Below are positions 12,110 to 22,042 of a stretch of DNA of 64,000 nt, one piece after another. Position 1 is the first letter of the stretch. The number at the start of each line of letters is the position of its first letter. Source of the stretch: Bettongia penicillata ogilbyi (Eukaryota > Chordata > Mammalia > Diprotodontia > Potoroidae); the NCBI GenBank assembly GCA_023548195.1, contig JAJHZJ010000577.1, forward strand, positions 186,001 to 250,000, in the 5' to 3' direction. Under the pieces are notes generated by a model that did no database searches, was not told the DNA's origin, and saw only the letters and a program-made list of their open reading frames with translations. The position numbers were made by a program, and so were the translations under genes.

Positions 12110-12280
12110 TATTTTAAATCGTATGAAACAGTATCCATATATTATCTATTTTTGAATCTTAACAGCCCCATGAGGTAAGAACTTAATCTTTATTATCTCC
12201 ATTTTACAGAGGAAGAAACTGAGGTTCAATTATTTCCTCATGGTTGAACAGCTAATTAAGTGCCTTGTAATTTGGGCAAG
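12110..12280 (-). mobile_element. CORE/MIR SINE fragment, antisense
   Basis: 'cttaacagccccatgaggta', 'attatctccattttacagag', 'gaaactgaggttcaa' and 'ttgaacagctaatta' are the complement of a WSINE/MIR body. Confidence 0.65.
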
Positions 12281-12281
12281 T

Positions 12282-12475
12282 AGGAGGTCCAGTGTGGATA
12301 GGGCATCTCTAGCTGTGTGACTGTGGGCATGTCATTTAACCCTGTTTGCCTCGGTTCTCCATCTGTAAAATGATCTGGAGAATAAAATGGCAAACCACTC
12401 CAATCTTTGCCAAGAAAACTCCAAATGGGGTCCCAAAGAGTAGAACACAACTGAACGGACTAAATCACAACAAGG
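12282..12475 (+). mobile_element. MAR1-like SINE, head-truncated
   Basis: Has 'agctgtgtgactgtgggca', 'gcctcggttctccatctg' and the complete RTE-type tail 'aatggcaaaccactccaatc...gaacacaactgaacgg'. The tRNA-like 5' head is missing. Confidence 0.8.
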
Positions 12476-13084
12476 GACCTTTTATGAGAGATTGACTTTC
12501 AGGTTGACAATGGTCCATATTTTTTCTAAGTTACCCACACTGACAGTGTGAGAATTTATAAAATGCTTTGCTGAAGTCCAGATAGTTTGTGGGTTTTTTT
12601 TTGCATTTTCTTTGATCTACCAGTTTAATAGCAGTATCAAAAGAGGAAATGATGTTACTCATTGCTCTTGATAAACCCAAGATTATAATGCCCCTATCCT
12701 ACAGGGTTCAATATATATAGGGAATTACCAGGTGATTAATAGGTGAGGAAAAAGTCAATAGACCCATCACAGGAGGCATGATCTAATTTTAAATGAAATG
12801 TCATGTTTCAGGGAATCAGGAAAAAAAATTGTAAACAGTCTGTAGGTCAAAGTCACCAGACTATGATATATAGGTACACTAGACATGATAATGTGGTTTA
12901 AGTGGAGGAGTATATCCAAAACTAGAGGTGACGGAGACATCTGTTCACACAAAGCAAAGTCAGGAAGACAACATAGCAGAAGGAGAGTGGGGCTCCAACT
13001 AGTGATGATTTTCTTCATGCAGAGAAACAGTTCACCCCTTTTATCAGCCGAAGGCAATGAAGCTGCAAGTTTAGACACTGTCCC
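12476..13084. other. Unassigned; probably decayed element downstream of the Gypsy pol remnant
   Basis: No motif recognised. If the adjacent minus-strand retroelement had a 3' untranslated region and LTR, they would lie here, but no LTR boundary is visible. The 134-codon minus frame at 12767-13171 overlaps the chromodomain in another frame and is not a gene. Confidence 0.35.
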
Positions 13085-13917
13085 TTCTCCTAATGGGATA
13101 TTGCCTGTGGAAGCATCCAACGAACTCCAGGCAGTTTGTATATGTTTCCTTGGGCTCATTGCTTTCCACATCCACCAGGTACTGGAGGTGATCTTGTCAT
13201 ATCTGTGAATCCCAGATCTCCCAAACGAAGTATTTCTCTTGCCTGTTTAAGATTAATGGAAATAGGTCAAAATTTTATGTGTGAATTTCAGTTCTGAGAT
13301 ATTTATCAAAGCAAAGACCTCATGAGGCAAATAATCCTAATGAGTACATGGAGGGGCTCACCATGTACGTGATGGAGAAGGGATCTATAACCATGTCAGC
13401 TATCTCCTGAAGGGTCTTTCAGGGGATCAATTTTGAGAGTCCAATCAGCCCTGATCTCTGACTTTTAAGGAGTATCAGGGAGTGTGATGTAGGTCAGTAT
13501 CCCATTTTCTCTGCAGCTTTGGTTGCTCATAGGGTATATCACATGTTAGTTCAGGAGCCTTCAGCTACCCTAAATATTTGATGATGGCTGAAGCTATGGT
13601 GCAAATTATGAGGGCAGGGAGTAATCATGGATGAAGGCATAAGTTCACATAAAAGGAAGCACTTTTGGTGGATGAATGATGACTCCATTATAGCAAAATG
13701 CTGCCGTGAGCAGTAGAATAAAATGGTCATTTTGGTTATATGCTTTTAAAGAGCCTGTGATTCTTTTTAAGAGTCTAGTCAGTGAACTCTGTGTGTTCAT
13801 AGGATTGAGAGTAATATACAATACAGAGGGGGAATTCTTACAAATTGGGACTCTGAATCGTGAGATAATATGTAACCCTTGATCAGGGGTGAGATGTGAG
13901 GAGAGAAAACAGAACCA
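13085..13917 (-). pseudogene. Ty3/Gypsy chromovirus-type pol C-terminus, degraded
   Basis: Minus-strand translation gives three pol modules in the expected order. Integrase core: an 83-codon open stretch (13645-13896) with DQG at 13876-13884 (the place of the DRG/DQG catalytic-core motif), then LKRITGSLKAY, AAFCYN and LPFM, matching the spacing of Ty3/Gypsy integrases before their SPF motif. GPY/F-like module at 13320-13388 (IDPFSITYMVSPSMYSLGL). Chromodomain at 13095-13238 (EKYFVWEIWDSQ, one stop, QYLVDVESNEPKE, FHRQYP). The last two share one frame; the integrase lies in another, so there is at least one frameshift, plus several stops. The usual Trp after YLVD is Val. The upstream part is cut by a (TTCC)n tract; no reverse transcriptase was found. 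Family comparison is from memory of Sushi-like chromoviruses. Confidence 0.75.
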
Positions 13918-14090
13918 GACCCTTCCTTCCTTCCTTCCTTCCTTCCTTCCTTCCTTCCTTCCTTCCTTCCTTCCTTCCTTCCTTCCTTCCTTCCTTCCTT
14001 CCTTCCTTCCTTTCTTCCCTTCCTTACTTCATATATATATATATGTATATATATATATTTATAAATATATATGTGTATATGTGTTTATGT
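13918..14090. repeat. (TTCC)n followed by (TA)n
   Basis: About 100 bp of near-perfect TTCC units (13918-14018) run into a TA/TATG tract (14032-14090). The open frames here are low-complexity artefacts. Confidence 0.95.
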
Positions 14091-15364
14091 ATGAGAGCTA
14101 CCTTTAAATGGAAATCAAGCTTCACTCCAGAAATTCAGGGATTTAGTTTCATATTTCAAGCATATCATCTGTCTCATTTGATCCTGATAAATGAAAGCCT
14201 TTATTAAATATTTCAATCATTGCAGAAAATGCTACAATATGCAATAGGAGTACTTACTCTTGCTGAATAAGAACTGGGTGCTTACAGTTCACAGGGTAAC
14301 AACCAAATGAATATTTTCTTATCCATAAGAATACTTGGCATTATCCTTTAGCTCTCCTTGGAATGTAGCCAGGTACCTTCTATTTTCATGGACTCTCCAA
14401 TGTCAAGTCTTATGCCATAGCCTTGTGGACATGGGGAATTTTGAAGAGACCACAATAGTTTAGAATTTTAGAGGAGGCATATTTTTAAAATGAATATACT
14501 AATGATTATTGTTGGTAATATTTAAATACAGAAAGGATCAATGTCAGGTCCTCCAATTCCCAACACAATGACTACCTTTATTTTGGTTAGGAATAGACAG
14601 CTTTCAGCACTTCATAACCCTTAATGAGGATAATCTCTTCACCGCTGCAAGTTGCAATCTTATCTACGTCCTTCCCTAAGATCTACCTAATGTGCTGAAG
14701 ACCTTCCTCTAGATATTTTTATAGTTTGTGAGTACCTGGGCTTTACTTGGACTGTCCTTCTGTTATCCCACACTGTCATTACATAATTGTCTCACCTCCT
14801 TTACTGATCATACATTTCCTGGATGAAATCCCTTTTTACCCTTTTTGCAACTAGGTCATTCTGGGAAAAATGTTCTAGTCTATGTATAACCACCATACAT
14901 CTCTTTCGTTGCCCTTTGGGTAACCTACAACTTGGATTCCTTAGATATTGTAATACTTTGAGATTCACAACTATACACCATCACTGAAAGAGAATTTGTA
15001 TGAAAAAGATGGGTTTTGTATCAGAGAATAGCTGGCACTTAAAAGTACTGCACAGTTTTCTACATTGAATTCCTTTTTCCTAATCTATTCTGGGCTCAGG
15101 ACCAAACCAGTCAACTAAATTTTTGATCAAAGCAAGTACGGCTTACACTTAATCCTTGCTTAGGTCCATAAAGAAGTTGGTATACTCTATTATGCTCCCT
15201 TGCTCCTGTCTGAGTCAACAAATCCAATGGGTGGCTATTTTAAATAAAATTGAGATATATTTGGACAGAGTGCCCTCTGACTATTCCCCAGAGCTACCTC
15301 TACCCAATCAAATTTCTAGGCTAAAATTGGAAAAGATAATCTCAGTAATAGGAGATTTTGTATG
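14091..15364. other. Unassigned sequence
   Basis: No repeat family or coding motif recognised. The minus strand was checked for reverse transcriptase or RNase H motifs that could extend the neighbouring Gypsy remnant, and none was visible. Confidence 0.4.
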
Positions 15365-15560
15365 GTATAGTGAAAAGGAAGCTGAATTTGACCACTTTAA
15401 CATATTTTTCATTTTGTGACTATAGACAGATAACCTTGCTGAGTCTTAATTTCTTCACCTGTAAATTTGAGCAGAATACCTAGAATGGTTACATCATATG
15501 ACTGCTCTGAGATAAGGAATATAAATCATTTTGTGAAACTTTAGCTATTATTATCATCCC
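15365..15560 (+). mobile_element. CORE/MIR-family SINE
   Basis: 'tgtgactatagacagataac', 'cttaatttcttcacctgtaa' and the terminal 'ctttagctattattatcatc' give the WSINE/MIR order. Diverged. Confidence 0.65.
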
Positions 15561-15654
15561 AAAAGGTCCTTATGTTGGAGAGGAGATTGACATCTCTTTC
15601 CAGTGGAGATCTTCCCCTTCCTCACCCTTACCTTCTCATTAAAAAGTACAGATT

Positions 15655-16995
15655 TTGAGGAAGAGAAGCAGAATTTTCCAAGTTATATGGCAAGAAGAAG
15701 TTATGCTCCAGTTCAAGGATGCCTTCATTGTCCATCTTTATAAAGGTAAAGGGAATAGATTGTCCTGTGACAATCACAGGGGAGTCTTTCTCTTAGTCAT
15801 TTTGCTGGCAAAATTCTTGCTAGAGTCCTCCTTAATGATCCTTCACTTGGAAGATGGGTGTATACCTGAGAGCCAGTGTGGCTTCAGAAAGGGCTGAGGA
15901 ACAGTCGATATGGTGTTTGCTACCTGCCAACTCCAGGAGAAATTCCAGGAGCAGAACAGAGGTCTGTACACAACATTCGTAGATCTGACCAAGGCCTTTG
16001 CCACTGTTAGTCATGAGGGCTTATGGAAAATTATGTCAAAATTTGGTTGCCTGGTGAAGTTCATCAGTATTGTACATCAATTTCATGATGGCATGTTTGC
16101 CCGGGTTCTGGATAGTGGACAATGCTCTTGTGCCTTCCCAGTCACTCATAGAGTGAAACAGGACTGTGTGCTTGCTCCCATACTTTTTAGCATGATGTTT
16201 TCAACCATGTTATCAAATGCTTTCAATGAGGATGAACACGACATCAAGGTCAACTACTGTACTGATGGTAAGTTCTTCAATCTGAAAAGACTACAAGCCA
16301 AGACCAAAGTGGAGGGAGTGTTGGTGCATGATTTTCTGTTTGCAGATGATTGTGTACTCAATGCAGCCTCTGCAGCTGAGATGCAACAAAGTATGGATCA
16401 ATTCTCTGATGTCTATGCTAATTTTGGAAACACAGGTGCTCCCTCAGCCACCACCACACCATCTACCTGTGGAACCATCAGTTATAGAAAATGGAGAAAT
16501 TTTGAACGCTGTGGATAAGTTCACTTACTTTGGTAGTATACTTTCAAGGGATGTACACATTGACAATGAGGTTGATGCATGCATTGCCAGAGTTAGCTCA
16601 GTGTTTGGGAGACTCTGAAGAGAAGTTTGGAAGAGAAGAGGTATTAGACTGACTACCATACTGAAGGTCTACAGAGCTATTGTGCTGACCTCATTGATGT
16701 ATGCCTGTGAAACATAGGCAGTCTACCAGTGCCATGCCAGGAAACTGAATCACTTCCATTTGAACTGTCTTGGGAAGATTCTGAGGATCACCTGGTAGGA
16801 TAAGATACCAGATGCTGAAGTCCTATGCTTCAGAGAGTGCAACTTCAATAGACTGGCCATGTTGTTCAAATTCAAAATGTACCCTTGCCAAAAGACTATT
16901 TTACGGAGAACTCCCATGGGGCAGGCAATCACTTTGTGGGCAGAAGAAGCAATACAAGGACCCTATCAAGGTCTCTCTCAAGAACTTTGGATTTG
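15655..16995 (+). pseudogene. RTE-type reverse transcriptase, degraded
   Basis: Translation shows the palm-domain motifs of a non-LTR reverse transcriptase: PESQCGFRKG near 15860-15895, FVDLTKAF near 15978, PVTHRVKQDCVLAPILF near 16137-16190, and the catalytic FADDC at about 16339-16353. After a frame change near 16440 come VDKFTYFGS (from about 16511), YACET and HARKLNHFHLNCL (about 16698-16770). At least one frameshift and several stops (15896-15898, 16616-16618, and after YACET) make it non-functional. It would have copied the element's RNA at a nicked target. The frame continues to the HAL1 insertion point with a basic KKQYKD stretch. HAL1 splits it from its final exon-like piece at 19587-19775. 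Confidence 0.8.
16980..16995 (+). repeat. Target-site duplication, left copy
   Basis: Sequence 'aagaactttggatttg'. It differs at one position from the right copy at 19539-19554, 'aagatctttggatttg'. The 16 bp length fits L1-machinery insertion. Confidence 0.85.
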
Positions 16996-17384
16996 GGGGG
17001 GGGAGCAGCCAAGATGGTGGAGTAGAAAGATTCACATATGATAGCTCCTAACCCACAGCCCATAAAATATCTGCAAAGAAGAACTCCCAATAAATTCTGG
17101 AGCAGCAGAAGCCACAGAACAATGTAGTGGAGGAGATTTCTGTTCCAGAGAAACCTGAAAAACCAACACCAAATGTCCATCATGTACCAGACATGGAGCA
17201 GAGCCCAGCCCTGCCTTGGCTCCCCTGAGGGAACTGAGCCTGGGTGGCGGCCCTGCCCCCACCTGAGCACCTGAATTTAATCTTACACTGAATAGCAGCC
17301 CTGCCCCCACTGAAAGCCCTGAGGCTGGGAAGCAGCATTTGAATCTCAGACCCCAAGCACTAGTTGAGCTGATCTGGAGGCAAG

Positions 17385-18528
17385 GTGGGTGTGGAAAGGA
17401 ATCTTAGAAGCCAAGTAACTGGCTGGGAAAATACCCAGAAAAGGGAAAAAAGTAAGACTATAGAAGGTTACTTTCTTGGTGAACAGATATCTCCTCCCTT
17501 CCTTTCTGATGAGGAAGAACAATGCTTACCATCAGGGAAAGACATAGAAGTCAAGGCTTCTGTATCCCAAACACCCAAAATAAATATTCAATGGGCTCAG
17601 GCTATGGAAGAGCTCAAAAAGGATTTTGAAAATCAAGTTAGAGAGGTGGAGGAAAAACTGGGAAGAGAAATGAGAGAGATGCAAGAAAAGCATGAAAATC
17701 AGGTCAACACTTTGCTAAAGGAAACCCCAAAAAATGCTGAAGAAAACACCTTCAAAAATAGACTAACTCAACTGGCAAAAGAGGTTCAAAAAGCCAATGA
17801 GGAGAAGCATGCCTTAAAAAGCAGAATTAGCCAAATGGAAAAGGAGGTCCAAAAGCTCACTGAAGAAAATAGTTCTCTCAAATTAGAATGGAACAGATGG
17901 AGGCTAATGACTTTATGAGAAACCAAGAAATCACCAAAGAAAACCAAAAGAATGAAAAAATGAAAGATAATGTGAAATATCTCATTGGAAAAACAACTGA
18001 ACTGGAAAATAGATCTAGGAGAGAAAATTTAAAAATGATGGGACTACCTGAAAGCCATGATCAAAAAAAAAGAGCCTAGACATCATCTTTCATGAAATTA
18101 TCAAGGAAAACTGCCCTGATATTCTAGAAACAGAGGGCAAAATAAGTATTGAAGGAATCCATCCATCACCGCCTGAAAGAGATCCAAAAATAGAAACTCC
18201 TAGGAACACTGTGGCCAAATTCCATAATTCCCAGGTCAAGGAGAAAATATTGCAAGCAGCTAGAAAGAAACAATTCCAGTATTGTGGAAATACAATCAGG
18301 ATAACACAAGATCTAGCAGCTTCTACATTAAGGGATCAAGGGGTGTGGAATATGATATTCCAGAAATCAAAGGAACTAGGACTAAAACCAAGAATCACTT
18401 ATCCATCAAAACTGAGTATAATACTTCAGGGGAAAAAATGGTCTTTCAATGAAATAGAGGACTTTGAAGCATTCTTGATGAAAAGACCAGAGCTGAAAAG
18501 AAAACTTGACTTTCAAACACAAGAATGA
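17385..18528 (+). pseudogene. HAL1/L1 ORF1 protein (RNA-binding), copy A
   Basis: Encodes an L1 ORF1p-like nucleic-acid chaperone that coats the element RNA. It has a long heptad-rich coiled coil (AMEELKKDFENQVREVEEK onward, about residues 65-165), an RRM with NLKMMGLPES near 18029-18058, and a C-terminal domain with RITQDLAASTLRD and RITYPSKLS (18295-18420). The frame changes near 17885 and at a nine-A run (18063-18071), so the ORF is broken twice. The annotated ATG is upstream. In copy C the likely original start aligns with 'aatacccagaaaag' near 17430, where copy A has ATA in place of ATG. Identity as ORF1 is firm; activity is ruled out by the breaks. Confidence 0.85.
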
Positions 18529-18663
18529 GAAGAAGCATGAAAAGGTAAACAGCAAAGAGAAGTCATAAGGGACTTACTAAAGTTGAACTGTTTACATTCC
18601 TACATGGAAAGACAATATTTGTAACTCTTGAAACTTTTCAGTATCTGGGTAGTTGGTAGGATT

Positions 18664-18690
18664 ACACACAAACACACACACACACACATG
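18664..18690 (+). repeat. (CA)n
   Basis: Short CA repeat in the HAL1 3' UTR. Copies B and C have TA/TG tracts at the equivalent place, so repeat-proneness at this spot is shared by the family. Confidence 0.85.
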
Positions 18691-18959
18691 TGCAAGCACA
18701 CACAGAGACAGAGAGCAAAGAGTGAATTGAATAGGATGGGATCATATCTTAAAAAAATGAAGTTAAATGGTGAGAGAGAAATGTATTGGGAGGAGAGAGG
18801 GAGAAATGAAATGGGGCAAATTATCTCTCATAGAAGAGGCAGGCAGGAGACTTTTTAGTGGAGGGAAAAAGAGGGGAGCTGAGAGAAAGACATGAAGTTT
18901 ACTCTCATCACATTCGACTAAAGGAAGGAATAAAATGCACACTCATTTTCTATGAAAAC

Positions 18960-19462
18960 CTATCTTACAATACAGGGAAGTGTGAGGATAAGCAGGGTGG
19001 GGGGCATGATGGAAGGGAGGGCAATGGGAGGAGGGAGCAATTAGAAATCAACACTGTTGGGAAGGGACAGAATCAAAAGAGAGAAAAGAAGCAATGGGGG
19101 GCAGGATAGGATGGAGGGAAATATAGTTAGTCTAACACAAGATGACTATTACGGAAGTCATTTACAAAACTACACAGATATGTCCTATATTGAATTGTCT
19201 GCCTTCCCAAAGGAAATGGGTGGGGAGGGAGGGATGGGGAGAAGTTGGAACTCAAAGTTTTAGGAACAACTGTTGGGTATTGTTCTTGCTACTAGGAAAT
19301 AAGAAATACAGTTAATGGGGAATAGAAAGTTATCTGGCCCTACAGGACATAAGAGAAGATGGGGACAAGAGAAGGGAGGGATGATAGAAGAGAGGGCAGA
19401 TTGGTGATAGGGGAAATTAGAATGCTGGGTGTATTGGGGTGGGGGGAGGGACAAATGGGGAG
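18960..19462 (+). other. G-rich polypurine segments of HAL1 3' UTR
   Basis: Several closely spaced G runs are present, for example 'gggtggggggcatgatgg' near 18998 and 'gggtggggagggagggatgg' near 19218, plus a third cluster near 19435. L1 3' UTRs of other mammals also keep a G-rich polypurine tract able to form G-quadruplexes. Confidence 0.6.
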
Positions 19463-19538
19463 AAAATTTGGAACCCAAAATTTTGTGAAAATGAATGTAA
19501 AAAGTTAAATAAATAAATTTATAAAAAAAAACAACAAA

Positions 19539-19554
19539 AAGATCTTTGGATTTG
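19539..19554 (+). repeat. Target-site duplication, right copy
   Basis: Sequence 'aagatctttggatttg', immediately after the HAL1 A-rich tail. The RTE sequence resumes directly after it. Confidence 0.85.
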
Positions 19555-19586
19555 ACTATGCAACATGGGAGACAAAGGCACAGGAC

Positions 19587-19775
19587 CACTCAGCATGGTG
19601 TTCCCACATCAGAAAGGGTGCTGTACTGTATGAGCAAAGGAGAATTGAGACAGCATGAAGGAAACGTAGGATGCACAAATTTGGAGTATCCACCCCAAAT
19701 ATTCACATGCACTATCTGTGCCCAACTTGTAGTAGAGCATTCCGAGCTCATATTGGTCTGATCAGCCACAGTTGA
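19587..19775 (+). pseudogene. C-terminal end of the RTE ORF with zinc-finger-like motif
   Basis: One plus frame reads RKGAVLYEQRRIETA, a stop at the codon 'tga', then RKRRMHKF and finally CPTCSRAFRAHIGLISHS before the terminal stop at 19773-19775. The C-x2-C ... H arrangement with FRA-x-IGL-x-SH is the C2H2-like tail found at the end of this type of LINE protein. It belongs to the reverse transcriptase fragment upstream of the HAL1. The reading-frame remnant is inactive. Confidence 0.75.
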
Positions 19776-19845
19776 ACATGCTGAAATTTCACTTTACAAT
19801 GGTGATGTCATTTTGGTCCTCTTCAAGAATAAAGGACAATAACCA

Positions 19846-20579
19846 ACAGGAGTTTGGACATGAAGGTACTTTGGAGAAAAGGATAATGAAGGGTGGAGAT
19901 GAATCATAAAATCCCATAGGGATATAGCGTAACCACTCAGGGTAAGGTGATGGATTGGCCACAAAGCTCTCTGAGATTTTCTGGTTCTGGAAGAGAGGAA
20001 AGTAATTTGAGATAAGCCTTTGAATGGGGTAGGAAAGAGGAATTTTCACAGACTACTACAGATCATGGGGGATACGAGGGGAAAGGACAGGATGGCAGAT
20101 GATAACAGCACATTCATGTGTCCAACATACCTTCAATGTTCTTTTACAGAGATATAAGATGTGATCTCTTCATGAACAAGTGGAAGTTTTTGTTGGGTGC
20201 TCATTTCAGTAGAAGGAATGTTGAAGGGAAAACCTGATAGTGGGAAAGGGTAGTCCTTCCTTATCTTGTTTCAACTTAATTGCGTATTTTAATTTCTTAG
20301 AAGACTAAATTTGCTGGATTTTTGACATTAATTTTGTAAGCACTTGTGACTGATCATGTTTTTAGGTTGTCTGGTGTCTTTTATTTGCATTTCTTAGGAC
20401 AGGACCAGAAGCTAAAACCCTTGCCTATTGTTAGAATTCTGCTGTCTGACTGTGGCCATATGCACGAATCATTTCAAAAGTGCGAAATTGTTACAATTCT
20501 GAGCCCCACTGCATAAATTTCCTTGACAGATCTCTGAGTCAACACAATAATAGGCTCATAGATTTAGAGCTGGAAGGAA
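19846..20579. other. Unassigned sequence
   Basis: No repeat family or coding signal recognised. Confidence 0.4.
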
Positions 20580-20815
20580 GGAAATGAAACCAATATTTAT
20601 TAAATTTATTTGACAAAAATTGTCTCATTTGATCCTTACCCTCTGGGGTAAGTGCTATTATTATTCCTGTTTACAATTGAGGAAACTGAGGTAGACAGAG
20701 ATTCTGACTTGCCCAGTGTCATATAGCCAGTAAGTATCTAAGGTTATATCTGAACTCAGGTGTGCCTGACTCCAGATCTAGAGCTCTATTCACTGCACCA
20801 CCTATCAGTCTCTAG
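20580..20815 (-). mobile_element. CORE/MIR-family SINE (WSINE-like), antisense
   Basis: The complement shows 'gctattattattcctgttta', 'gaggaaactgaggtagacag', 'ttgcccagtgtcatatagcc' and the head 'gcctgactccagatctagag'. Nearly full length. Confidence 0.75.
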
Positions 20816-20869
20816 AAGGTACCAGCATAACTCACTTATACTACAGATACAAGAACTGACTTGATTTAT

Positions 20870-21000
20870 GAACTTATTAAGTAATTACTATGTGTCAGAC
20901 ATTGTAGTAAGTACGGGGGATATAAAAATAAGCAACAAGATGGCCTTTATGTTCAAATATCCTGTAGTCTAATTGGGAGAGGGGTGGTTAACAAAGGAGG
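20870..21000 (-). mobile_element. L2/CR1-like fragment, antisense
   Basis: 'attactatgtgtcagacatt', 'gtagtaagtacgggggatat' and 'gtagtctaattgggag' match the complement of an L2-type 3' end. Confidence 0.6.
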
Positions 21001-21159
21001 GAAAAAAGGGAGGAGAGTGTGTATATTGGTGTATTGTGGAAAAGAGGGGAAGTGAGGTGGCCCTGGTTCTTGACAAATTAAAGTGAAAGCTCACCTATCA
21101 GAGTCCAGGGTCTCAGAGGCAGAGTCCCAAAGGGGATGAGGAGGACTAAGGAAGAGGTC

Positions 21160-21275
21160 GAGAAGTGTTAATGACCTGGCTCAAGGCTACATAGAAAGTA
21201 AGGAGAGGCAGGATTGTCACCCAGCTTCTCTGATGACAAATTCAACGAACTTTCTGCTGCATCATGTGACTAAGA
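21160..21275 (-). mobile_element. MIR-type SINE fragment, antisense
   Basis: 'tgacctggctcaaggctaca' and 'ctttctgctgcatcatg' correspond to the complement of a MIR-type SINE body and head. Confidence 0.45.
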
Positions 21276-21754
21276 CCATTCTGGAATATAGTGTAGGGTA
21301 TGTTGCCCATGTAGGTTATGTGTTTGCCTCCATAGACTTGTCTAAAGTGACTCCTAGGGAGGAATGAAGAAATATCAATGGTATCTTGTCCTCTGATTCC
21401 TACCTAGAGCAAAGCTGGAGAGTGAGGCCAAATGTTAACTGTTCAGTTCTCCTCAAAGAAACAGTGCTGGCCTAGAATTATTTCTGTCTGCCTCTTCTAA
21501 ATATTGTTAGTCTAGGGAAAATAAGTTTTAGTTTCAAGCTACTTTCCTTAAATGGAAAGTGGTGACCCAAATTATATCTGAAGTGTTGACTCCCTTCCCA
21601 CCAAAAGCTAATTACACAAAAGTGTATCACAAATAGTGAATGCCAAATGAATCCATCCCTTTAAGTAGATAGCAAACTAAAGCCAGAGAAGTTGTACAGA
21701 TTATAATACACTAGAAAATTTGTAGAGTGGGAGTAAGATGCTTCAGTTTAACAG
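21276..21754. other. Unassigned sequence
   Basis: Nothing recognised. Confidence 0.4.
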
Positions 21755-21895
21755 AGGGGAGGGGGGGAGAGAGACAGACAGACAGACAAAGAGAGACAGA
21801 GAGAGACAGAGGGGGGAGGGAGGGAGGGAGAGGGAGAGAGAGGGAGGGAAAGGCAGAGGGAGATGGAGAGGGAGAGGCGGGGAGAGAGAGAGTGT
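21755..21895. repeat. Purine-rich (GAGACAGA)-type simple repeat
   Basis: About 140 bp of GA/GACA/GGGA repeats. The long open frames here are low-complexity artefacts. Confidence 0.9.
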
Positions 21896-21967
21896 GTCCT
21901 CTGTCTCATTCATTTTGAAATTTCCTAAAGCTGTAAATGGAAAACTAAATGTTGGTAACTTGCCAGC

Positions 21968-22042
21968 TTTCTCTCTCTGTGTCTGTCTCTCTCTGTCTCT
22001 GTGTCTCTCTGTCTTTCTCTTTGTCTCTGTCTCTCTCTGAGG
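21968..22042. repeat. Pyrimidine-rich (TCTCTGTC)-type simple repeat
   Basis: A CT/TCTG repeat complementary to the purine tract 70-200 bp upstream. The pair forms an imperfect inverted repeat. Confidence 0.9.

Larger units (their letters stand above)
16996..19538 (+). mobile_element. HAL1-like element, copy A (ORF1 only, no ORF2)
   Basis: A complete L1-derived element of 2543 bp. It starts with a G run and 'gcagccaagatggtgg', typical of an L1 5' end. Then come a ~0.4 kb 5' UTR, ORF1 (to 18528), a ~1 kb purine-rich 3' UTR, and an A-rich tail with 'ttaaataaataaatttataa'. There is no room for ORF2 (about 3.8 kb in L1) and no trace of it. That is the half-L1 (HAL1) design, which relies on L1 enzyme in trans. 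Two related copies lie on the minus strand in this window with the same order, arguing against a one-off deletion. Confidence 0.85.
15640..19845 (+). mobile_element. RTE-superfamily LINE, interrupted by HAL1 copy A
   Basis: The left part runs from about 15640 to 16995 and encodes the reverse transcriptase and C-terminal region. The right part (19555-19845) resumes with the end of the open reading frame and a short 3' UTR ending 'ggtcctcttcaagaataaag' plus a (CAA)-like tail. The HAL1 element between them carries a target-site duplication, so the two parts were once continuous. The 5' endonuclease domain is absent, so this is a 5'-truncated copy. The exact clade (RTE or RTE-X) is not settled. 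Confidence 0.8.

Noticed and set aside
12767..13171. 134-codon minus frame with a hydrophobic stretch, considered as an envelope-like leader
   Set aside because: It overlaps the chromodomain-coding stretch in a different frame and has no domain. The chromodomain reading explains the locus better.
16929..17310. Overlapping minus frames of about 90-113 codons
   Set aside because: They are antisense to the RTE C-terminus and HAL1 5' UTR, with no domain.
20198..20222. Possible U6 start ('gtgctcatttcagtag')
   Set aside because: Similarity stops after about 16 bases; the rest of U6 is absent.
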